NCBI GenBank assembly: GCA_020152595.1
Contig: JAIGNY010000099.1
Coordinates: forward strand, 598,501 to 662,500
DNA: 64,000 nucleotides
From: Chiridota heheva
Taxonomy: Eukaryota > Echinodermata > Holothuroidea > Apodida > Chiridotidae
Direction: 5' to 3'
Numbering within the stretch: position 1 is the stretch's first letter; each line of letters begins with the position of its first letter. Position numbers and translations under genes: made by a program. The notes below the pieces were generated by a model. The model did no database searches and was not told the DNA's origin. It saw only the letters and a program-made list of their open reading frames with translations. Of this stretch, positions 63,201-64,000 are shown one piece after another.

Positions 63201-63881
63201 ATTGTAGCTGTGCCAGGACAAGCAAATAATGATATCATATTACGTTGCCCTTGCTCTGGCGAGGCGTGTGATGTACAACCTTCGATTTTGGCCAAAATCG
63301 CTGGTTGCAGTGCATACTAAATGGAAAGCAGAGGTATACGTCATGTTGTTTACAATATAAATGTGTTATAGGTTTTATATCTAATGAATTCATGAAAATA
63401 CTTCAAACAAAAAAACCTACAAATTTTGCATGCTTCATTAAAAATGTAATGTCAATTGATTAGATGGACAAATGATTAAAAGTGGAAATGTGTAAGTACA
63501 TTAAAGGAGCAATAGACTGAAAAGTGAGGGCGCTTGTTTTTTGCGAATTTTACAGATTTATAATAAACAAAAGATCGATAAACTTCATGCTTCCATATCC
63601 CACAGACGACATGAGGGCAAGGGTCACTTGAATATTCATATTAACCAGAAAACTGTTATACAGTTGCATGTAGTTAGATAATCATTCAAATTTTGTGAGA
63701 ACCCCTAAAAATATGCCGTTATTTTTGAGTTTAGTACTCTTTAAATATTCCATGCTTCATTAAAAATGTAGAGCAATTGATTAGGTAAATAAAAGACTAA
63801 AATGGAAATAAGTTAAATTCATGTCTTACCATAATATGCTCTGTTAGTGTATCCAAGGTAACAGTGTCATCAAAAATCACC
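15206..63881 (-). CDS. PDE10A: PDE10A-type cyclic nucleotide phosphodiesterase, 3' part, 13 exons
   Basis: Gene-level entry; the 5' end is beyond position 64000. Exons in transcript order: 63881-63830, 60549-60407, 57564-57472, 53312-53123, 47397-47249, 43438-43355, 38853-38703, 37956-37747, 30769-30648, 29412-29316, 22239-22159, 19186-19098, 15275-15206 (1531 nt, about 509 residues). PDE10 hydrolyses cAMP and cGMP; its GAF-B binds cAMP. The first four exons encode GAF-B ([31 protein letters not shown], then NK..F..NDE). The catalytic domain shows HNFIH, the class signature [16 protein letters not shown], the fourth metal ligand in CDLC, and the invariant Gln in [20 protein letters not shown] and the NLAQW end are closest to PDE10A rather than PDE5 or PDE11. 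Introns total about 47 kb and are mostly repeats. Orthology is inferred from remembered family sequence. Confidence 0.93.
15355..16872. repeat. 34-bp satellite array in the last PDE10A intron
   Basis: About 44 units of 34 bp carry the palindromic core CTACGTAG followed by AAACAAAGTGCTCATAATCA. Variants include CTATGAGG, TAATAATC and occasional short units. The array starts about 80 bp upstream (transcript sense) of the last coding exon. In transcript sense each unit contains CTTTGTTTCTACGTAG, which resembles a 3' splice site. Confidence 0.97.
17180..17745. mobile_element. Foldback element, second family
   Basis: The left arm (TTCAGGGTTCAAGCAAGTC, then CTTCAAAAG, then TCTTATTCTGTTAAGGAGAT and AAGTTTAAAG) is mirrored by the reverse complement of the right arm (TTCAGGGGTCAATCAAGTC, CTTCAAAAG, TCTTATTCCGTTAAGGAGAT, AAGTTTAAAG). 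Arms are about 150-190 bp. A right-arm-only copy lies at about 10915-11035. No transposase. The flank 16873-17179 shows nothing. Confidence 0.75.
17815..18300. repeat. ~480-bp dispersed repeat, copy 1
   Basis: Shared landmarks with 20950-21010 and 21410-21760, in order and in the same direction: ATTGACGTCTCTGAGTTA, AAATAAGCCACACCC, then GATCTTTA, CTGTGTGTGCAGAAATTTG and CCCCACTTAGTTATGCAGAT. It gives a 113-residue open frame I do not believe in. Positions 18301-19097 show nothing recognisable. Confidence 0.7.
19098..19186 (-). CDS. PDE10A: PDE10A exon l
   Basis: Encodes [20 protein letters not shown] and CVAPMVEGA. The Phe of VDF is at the position of the purine-clamp Phe. The donor is GTAAGT, with phase 2. 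Confidence 0.92.
19344..20550. repeat. 33-bp satellite array upstream of PDE10A exon l
   Basis: About 35 units contain GCAAGACATGTAGACTGG, then AAAGACAACTCAAAA, with a shorter variant ending in AACATAC. Some units are truncated around 20040-20100 and 20345-20410. In transcript (-) sense each unit reads TTGTCTTTCCAG then TCTAC, a good 3' splice-site look-alike. The array begins about 160 bp upstream of exon l. All long cysteine, leucine and serine frames here are by-products. Confidence 0.97.
20950..21760. repeat. ~480-bp dispersed repeat, copy 2 (split)
   Basis: 20950-21010 matches the start of the 17815-18300 repeat and 21410-21760 matches the remainder. The ~400 bp between have no match in the window and may be an insertion. 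No coding sequence. Nothing was recognised at 20551-20949. Confidence 0.6.
21885..21940 (+). other. G-rich tract, possible G-quadruplex
   Basis: Many runs of three to seven G separated by single A or short spacers lie at about 21891-21932, e.g. GGGAGGGGGAGGGGAGGG. Four or more closely spaced G-runs satisfy the usual quadruplex pattern. It lies in an intron, on the strand opposite PDE10A transcription. Confidence 0.55.
22159..22239 (-). CDS. PDE10A: PDE10A exon k
   Basis: 27 codons: [18 protein letters not shown] then NAENQSQEQ, matching GDEMKKLGIQPIPMMDRD. The last codon is the invariant substrate-purine glutamine. The donor is GTAAAT. Confidence 0.93.
22800..23850 (-). pseudogene. LINE B, 3' half (RT core to 3' end)
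   Basis: Minus-strand frames encode [11 protein letters not shown], then [38 protein letters not shown] and [12 protein letters not shown], the RT palm of a non-LTR retrotransposon. The catalytic YADD has become YAND. Decayed C-terminal coding follows down to about 22830. Its 5' half lies at 27434-28130; the two are separated by the LINE A insertion. It lies in the PDE10A intron, in the same direction as the gene. The clade was not assigned. Confidence 0.85.
24888..25247. repeat. ~360-bp dispersed repeat inserted in LINE A
   Basis: It splits the LINE A frame between FIDFQKA and FDSINRK. Similar sequence is at 57672-58045 in the same direction (CCAATCTTCGCTA, AAATTTTCAGTCTTTT, CCAGGTATTGTGGAT, GTGAGTTATAAACACT). 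This makes a third nesting level. Class unknown. Confidence 0.75.
26306..27433. repeat. 42-bp array derived from the LINE A 3' end
   Basis: About 27 units. The unit contains CTTGTGGTCGCCTGCACCGC then AGCCGAAGGATGATGAAG. In the LINE frame this reads [10 protein letters not shown] and stop, the expected end of such an ORF2 after RYAWR. Units nearest the LINE keep GTCGCC and GCCGAAGG. Later ones drift to GTCACC or GATCACC and GCCAAAGG. It is open in several frames on both strands (up to 432 codons); these are not genes. Confidence 0.95.
27434..28130 (-). pseudogene. LINE B, 5' part (pre-RT and RT fingers)
   Basis: Minus-strand pieces are [18 protein letters not shown] at the right edge, [20 protein letters not shown], a PKKGDL segment, [20 protein letters not shown] and [11 protein letters not shown] at the insertion point. 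It has multiple stops and frameshifts. It is 5'-truncated at about 28130. Confidence 0.85.
28140..28375. mobile_element. Half copy of the first foldback family
   Basis: Contains AAATATTCCCACAAATTTTC, AAAGAAACAAATTGGTGA, CTTGATATC and TGTGATGTCATAATT, in the order of one arm of the element at 53348-53912. Positions 28376-29315 show no further recognised feature except a GGCGGCACCAGG block near 29153, possibly a transposon end. Confidence 0.55.
29316..29412 (-). CDS. PDE10A: PDE10A exon j (fourth metal ligand)
   Basis: Encodes [17 protein letters not shown] and [10 protein letters not shown]. The Asp of CDLC is the fourth metal ligand. Compared with vertebrates about five residues (DRVIG) are missing just before LMM. 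An acceptor at 29421 would restore three residues, so the exact start is uncertain. Confidence 0.88.
29487..30612 (-). pseudogene. LINE with RNase H, truncated copy
   Basis: The 3' end is at 29487 (CAAA-rich tail). Minus frames encode an RNase H start ([26 protein letters not shown]) with frameshifts. It is collinear with 34787-35925. The 5' break at about 30612 lies only about 35 bp from the donor of PDE10A exon i. No clear target duplication. Confidence 0.85.
30648..30769 (-). CDS. PDE10A: PDE10A exon i
   Basis: Encodes [20 protein letters not shown] and [20 protein letters not shown]. The STDL matches the conserved ATDLALYF helix. It ends in phase 2 at CATAG before GTAAAA. A LINE copy begins only about 35 bp past this donor. 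Confidence 0.93.
30770..34184. other. Intron stretch, mostly unrecognised, with a reverse dispersed repeat
   Basis: 32365-32775 is a reverse copy of the 11145-11580 repeat (ACTCCGACCAGCCCTGCTCC, TAGTAAAGGCACTGCTTA), and about 31885-31925 is another end fragment. Two short blocks with GGGTTTAATAGCACCTTGAC (33014) and GGGTTTAATGGCACCTTGAC (33131) form a local direct repeat. Otherwise the sequence is AT-rich with no coding signal. Confidence 0.6.
34185..34430 (-). mobile_element. tRNA-derived SINE body and tail
   Basis: On the minus strand: GAGGAGTCATGCTC, TGATTTCCGTCGTGAGC, GTCCTTGAGAAAGACACTTT, ACTCTACTTGCTCCAGTCC, then the tail TTGGGCTGGTGTCTAATCC and GGAGTCAGTGTCCTCATCC. The middle matches the SINE at 45405-45600. 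The tail matches the 54-bp array at 58618. Confidence 0.75.
34500..34690 (-). mobile_element. SINE with a multiplied Pol III A-box
   Basis: On the minus strand the unit GTGGCTCAGTGGTTAA (16 bp) occurs about five times at 34598-34681. Each holds TGGCTCAGTG, fitting the Pol III A-box TRGCNNAGYNGG. The last unit runs directly into GGGTTCGCCTCCC, a good B-box. A SINE-type TACTTGCTCCAGTCC block follows. A normal SINE head has one A-box 30-40 bp from the B-box. Confidence 0.75.
34787..37379 (-). pseudogene. LINE with RT and RNase H, longest copy
   Basis: From 37379 downward on the minus strand: a pre-RT region, RT ([41 protein letters not shown]), a thumb and linker, then RNase H ([43 protein letters not shown], giving the D, E, D residues), and a 3' UTR ending in a CAAA-type tail at 34787. 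An RT plus RNase H order suggests the I supergroup. Three frames are needed to read it, so it is inactive. It lacks the 5' endonuclease part. It is in the same direction as PDE10A. Confidence 0.9.
37380..37655. repeat. Cluster of interleaved AGCTTGC / GCAAGCT inverted repeats
   Basis: In about 275 bp the words AGCTTGC and GCAAGCT recur about 15 times in both directions with GCTAATATT and GTTAGCTTG contexts. It can form many alternative hairpins. The left flank of the adjacent LINE (34759-34780, AAGCTTGCAGCTTGCTTGCG) has the same words, so the LINE seems to have landed inside this repeat. It lies about 90 bp downstream of the exon h donor. Confidence 0.75.
37747..37956 (-). CDS. PDE10A: PDE10A exon h (HD signature)
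   Basis: 70 codons hold [16 protein letters not shown] (the PDE class I signature HDx2Hx4N), [16 protein letters not shown] and [10 protein letters not shown]. The usual Arg-Gly after HDxDH is Gln-Ala here. The acceptor is CCATCAG and the donor GTAAGT. Confidence 0.95.
37957..38702. other. Intron stretch, nothing recognised
   Basis: AT-rich sequence without coding signal or repeats that I can name. Confidence 0.6.
38703..38853 (-). CDS. PDE10A: PDE10A exon g (catalytic HNxxH)
   Basis: Encodes [18 protein letters not shown], then [19 protein letters not shown] and [13 protein letters not shown] supplies the general-acid His and the first metal-binding His (HNWKH in vertebrates). The donor is GTAAGG and the exon ends in phase 0. 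Confidence 0.95.
39064..39290. repeat. 26-bp minisatellite
   Basis: About nine units contain GGTGTAACCATATAATCATT, with TTGCAAT closing the unit. It starts about 210 bp upstream (transcript sense) of the acceptor of PDE10A exon g. Confidence 0.9.
39291..43354. other. Intron stretch with one dispersed repeat
   Basis: 42185-42400 is a second copy of the 12960-13200 repeat (AGCTATTGTTACACCAC, CAAGCCACATAATTGC, AATCAGATTAGTCTTTGG). A short palindromic run of GTAGGCCTACAGTAGACC type lies at about 40902. Otherwise AT-rich with no gene recognised. Confidence 0.55.
43355..43438 (-). CDS. PDE10A: PDE10A exon f
   Basis: 84 nt encode [16 protein letters not shown] and [11 protein letters not shown]. 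They fit in length and hydrophobic pattern between FHFDIGPFENMWPGIF and the ELEKL helix of vertebrate PDE10A. The acceptor is TTGGTTCCAG and the donor GTAAGT. The 15-bp array begins about 60 bp upstream. Confidence 0.85.
43501..44116. repeat. 15-bp array directly upstream of PDE10A exon f
   Basis: 41 units of CAACAATACCACCTA, with C/T (ATATCACC) and A/G (CGACAAT) variants clustered in the first half; the second half is almost uniform. In transcript sense the unit is TAGGTGGTATTGTTG, so TATTGTTGTAG followed by G recurs every 15 bp. Threonine/proline, tyrosine/asparagine and glycine/valine frames through it are by-products. Confidence 0.97.
44240..44640. repeat. Reverse copy of the 11985-12540 repeat
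   Basis: AACAGGATGTTGGAATGG, TTGTATTTCTTTATAATG and, near 44575, GCAGCCTCCATGTGTGGAAT are reverse complements of blocks at 12400-12500 and 12170-12210. Confidence 0.65.
45405..45600 (+). mobile_element. tRNA-derived SINE
   Basis: An A-box-like GTGTCTCAGTAGCTAAGG, about 45 bp later a B-box GGGTTCCATTCCC, then the body TTCCTTGAACAAGGCACTTT, ACTCTATTTGCTTCAGCCC and GTAGCTGTGAACC. It is the same body as 34185-34430. Intronic and non-coding. Confidence 0.8.
45640..46570. repeat. ~280-bp tandem repeat, about 3.3 diverged copies
   Basis: The landmarks recur near 45650, 45960, 46215 and 46520: CATATTAAGCC(C)CGCCCAC, ATGCATATTAATGA, CACAATAA..CAACA, CTACAGACCATG and TGTGTAC. Each copy is substantially diverged, so the duplication is old. 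Confidence 0.7.
47249..47397 (-). CDS. PDE10A: PDE10A exon e (linker helix to catalytic domain)
   Basis: Encodes [20 protein letters not shown] through [13 protein letters not shown]. It aligns with the vertebrate HSECIYRVTMEKLSYHS segment. The donor is GTGAGT and the exon ends in phase 2. Confidence 0.9.
47699..48048. repeat. CA-rich microsatellite (CACCCACCCACACACT)
   Basis: About 350 bp of ACCCACC and ACACACTCAC words with a dominant 14-bp CCCACCCACACACT/GA period. It begins about 300 bp upstream (transcript sense) of the PDE10A exon e acceptor. A pure A-run of about 18 lies at 47149-47166. Confidence 0.9.
48222..49250 (-). pseudogene. LINE with RNase H, truncated copy with target duplication
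   Basis: Same family as 34787-37379. It is flanked by CCAACATG (48214-48221) and CCAACCTG (49251-49258), a target duplication with one difference. It carries the 3' UTR and the RNase H region ([30 protein letters not shown]), and breaks just before the RNase H start. In PDE10A sense. Confidence 0.88.
49259..50370. other. Intron stretch with strong hairpins, possible transposon remnant
   Basis: At about 50212-50254 GGATCC..CAGGGGCCC pairs with GGGCCCCTGGATCC. At 50267-50285 GTGACACC and GGTGTCAC form a perfect stem with a 3-nt loop. AGGCCCGTAGCCAGGA at about 50103 resembles the end of hAT-type short elements, but no matching right end was found. A run of ten G is at about 49528. Confidence 0.5.
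50371..51870. repeat. Complex tandem repeat (~290 then ~165 bp units)
   Basis: Landmarks recur: TTATGCAAATAAGC, AGTATGCACACACAACCCCC, ATCATGCTCATTTGAACAGT, CATGTCCTCTACCCC. In the first ~900 bp a second module (CACCTCACCATTAAGTGT, AAATCCCCACATCCACTTTA) alternates with it, giving a period near 270-300 bp. From about 51230 only the first module repeats every 140-170 bp. One more unit follows the hAT insertion at 52869-52955. Confidence 0.8.
51879..52868. mobile_element. Non-autonomous hAT-type element with 8-bp target duplication
   Basis: ATGCACAC lies directly on both sides (51871-51878 and 52869-52876). The ends are inverted repeats (CAGGGTTCTAGC, and CAGGTTCTAGCC on the other strand). An 8-bp duplication and CAGG ends are typical of hAT elements. 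The 990-bp interior has no transposase. Its left end holds a GC-rich GGCGGCGCTGGGCGGGCCTG stretch, and near the right end a ~30-bp block (GGAGGTCACCCTGGATT) occurs twice. It sits inside the tandem repeat. Confidence 0.88.
53123..53312 (-). CDS. PDE10A: PDE10A exon d (GAF-B end)
   Basis: Encodes [32 protein letters not shown] and the [12 protein letters not shown] segment, i.e. the NK...F...DE motif of cyclic-nucleotide-binding GAF domains. The donor is GTATAG and the exon ends in phase 0. A foldback element starts only about 40 bp upstream of its acceptor. Confidence 0.95.
53348..53912. mobile_element. Foldback MITE-like element next to PDE10A exon d
   Basis: The left arm (AAAGGAATATTCCAATGGAA, GAAACAGATTGGT, CCGTGTAAAA, CATCACAGCACTTTCTGTAC) is mirrored by the reverse complement of the right arm (CAAGGAATATTCCCATGGAG, GAAACAGAATGGT, CCGTGTAAAA, CATCACAGCACTTCCTGTAC). 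Arms of about 220 bp and a ~120-bp centre. It begins about 36 bp from the exon d acceptor. 53913-54953 shows nothing else recognisable. Confidence 0.8.
54954..57240. repeat. 28-bp satellite array, the largest in the window
   Basis: About 82 units contain GGCCACAGTACCAGGTAATG then GCACTGAT, with GACACTGAT and CCAAGTAAT variants. 55400-56420 is rich in partial units and small insertions. 28 is not a multiple of 3, so any frame cycles through all three readings in 84 bp. As none has a stop on the minus strand, all three minus frames are open for about 770 codons. This is an artefact of the unit, not a protein. Confidence 0.98.
57472..57564 (-). CDS. PDE10A: PDE10A exon c (GAF-B)
   Basis: Encodes [19 protein letters not shown] and [11 protein letters not shown], with split codons at both ends (phases 2 in and 2 out). 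The donor is GTATTG. Confidence 0.93.
57672..58045. repeat. ~360-bp dispersed repeat, copy 2
   Basis: Matches 24888-25247 along its length and in the same direction; see the landmarks there. It lies in the PDE10A intron between exons b and c. Confidence 0.75.
58316..58617 (+). mobile_element. Probable SINE head next to the 54-bp array
   Basis: GTGCAGTAGCTCAAGTGG resembles the tRNA-type A-box heads of the other SINEs. No convincing B-box was found. GGAGTTAGCCTGCAATGGAC at the right edge leads straight into the 54-bp array, as a SINE tail would. Confidence 0.4.
58618..59970. repeat. 54-bp array resembling the SINE tail
   Basis: About 25 units: CCTGCGATGGACTGGTGTTC, AGTCAATGAAGAGTCAGTGT, CTCTTGTCCACTTG. 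The SINE tail at 34185-34240 (minus) has the same 54-bp length and order: CCTGGGTTGGGCTGGTGTCT, ..GGAGTCAGTGT, CCTCATCCACTT. By eye, about two thirds of positions agree without gaps over the first 40. Unit types (GTCAGTG/GTCAGAG, AATGAAG/CACTGAAG) alternate irregularly. Confidence 0.93.
60407..60549 (-). CDS. PDE10A: PDE10A exon b (GAF-B)
   Basis: Starts [15 protein letters not shown] and ends at KKNQI plus two bases of a split codon; the donor is GTGAGT. It contains [11 protein letters not shown] and EGKPVF, near-identical to vertebrate PDE10A. Confidence 0.95.
60722..61170. repeat. 30-bp array upstream of PDE10A exon b
   Basis: Fifteen units, CAACTGGTGCTATGCAAGCA then AGAAGTGTTT, with no length change. 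Units are of type A (GCAAGCA) or T (GCATGCA) in the order T A A A T, T A A A T, T T T T T. It starts about 170 bp upstream of exon b in transcript sense. The minus-strand unit has CTTCTTGCTTGCATAG, acceptor-like. Confidence 0.97.
61432..61800 (+). repeat. ~400-bp dispersed repeat, uninterrupted copy
   Basis: Same family and direction as 11145-11580 (CATTAGAAATGGCTTTGCC, ACTGTATACAGTTTCACC, AAGCAGTGCCTTTACTTAAT). At about 61680 it has the site that carries the 41-bp LINE insertion in the other copy, here empty. Confidence 0.8.
62040..62115. repeat. 22-bp short tandem repeat
   Basis: About 3.5 units of GGCTGATAAATAAGCTCA plus four bases (ATTA, GGTT or GTTG). No other feature was recognised between 61801 and 63084 apart from a C-rich run at about 62727. 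Confidence 0.8.
63085..63335. mobile_element. MITE-like dispersed repeat, copy 2 (inverted)
   Basis: Reverse complement of 5893-6142 along about 245 bp, including GCCTCGCCAGAGCAAGGGCA, TAATATGATATCATTATTTG and the GATTTTGGCCAAAATCG palindrome. By eye identity is about 90 percent, so the family was mobile fairly recently. 63336-63829 shows nothing else. Confidence 0.8.
63830..63881 (-). CDS. PDE10A: PDE10A exon a (GAF-B start)
   Basis: Encodes [17 protein letters not shown] after one base of a split codon, matching the first helix of GAF-B. The acceptor is CAG and the donor GTAAGA. It ends in phase 0. This is the most 5' exon in the window. Confidence 0.9.
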
Positions 63882-64000
63882 CTGTAATGAAAAAACACAA
63901 ATACACAAGTTGCGTTTGGGGTCAGTTGTATTGTTATTTAATGAATTGAGATACACTGTAATAATAATTGTTCTTGAAAATTTCTAATGGGCTGTGATGG

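Overview
This is animal nuclear DNA: genes cut into short exons with consensus splice sites, AT-rich introns, and many animal-type retroelements and DNA transposons. The proteins and the tRNA-derived SINEs point to a bilaterian invertebrate. A marine deuterostome such as an echinoderm, hemichordate or cephalochordate is my best guess, but only a guess. Most long open reading frames in the window are not genes. They are stop-free readings of tandem repeats.

Two real genes lie tail to tail. On the + strand (1192-8894) is a complete GPN2, a GPN-loop GTPase of about 313 residues in five coding exons. Its last intron has a U12-type (minor spliceosome) AT donor and branch site. On the - strand, from beyond the right edge down to 15206, is the 3' two thirds of a PDE10A-type dual cyclic nucleotide phosphodiesterase. 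Thirteen exons encode about 509 residues, covering GAF-B, the HD-type catalytic domain and the true C-terminus. All exon phases join cleanly, and the metal ligands and the invariant glutamine are present. The N-terminus and GAF-A lie outside the window.

The rest is repeats. GPN2 introns hold a foldback MITE, a decayed Penelope-like element, minisatellites and a short dispersed repeat. The 6.3 kb between the genes holds a minisatellite and several dispersed repeat families. The PDE10A introns hold large tandem arrays (units of 34, 33, 42, 26, 15, 28, 54 and 30 bp), four copies of one RT plus RNase H LINE family (one lying just beyond the gene's 3' end), a LINE nested in another LINE with a 13-bp target duplication, a 990-bp hAT-type element with a perfect 8-bp target duplication, foldback elements and tRNA-derived SINEs.

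The main pattern I see is that tandem arrays are being made from retroelement ends. The 42-bp array is an amplified end of a LINE reading frame, stop codon included. The 54-bp array matches the tail of a SINE found elsewhere in the window. A 16-bp array is a multiplied Pol III A-box of a SINE. Several arrays also sit 50-300 bp upstream of PDE10A 3' splice sites and carry splice-acceptor-like sequence in each unit.
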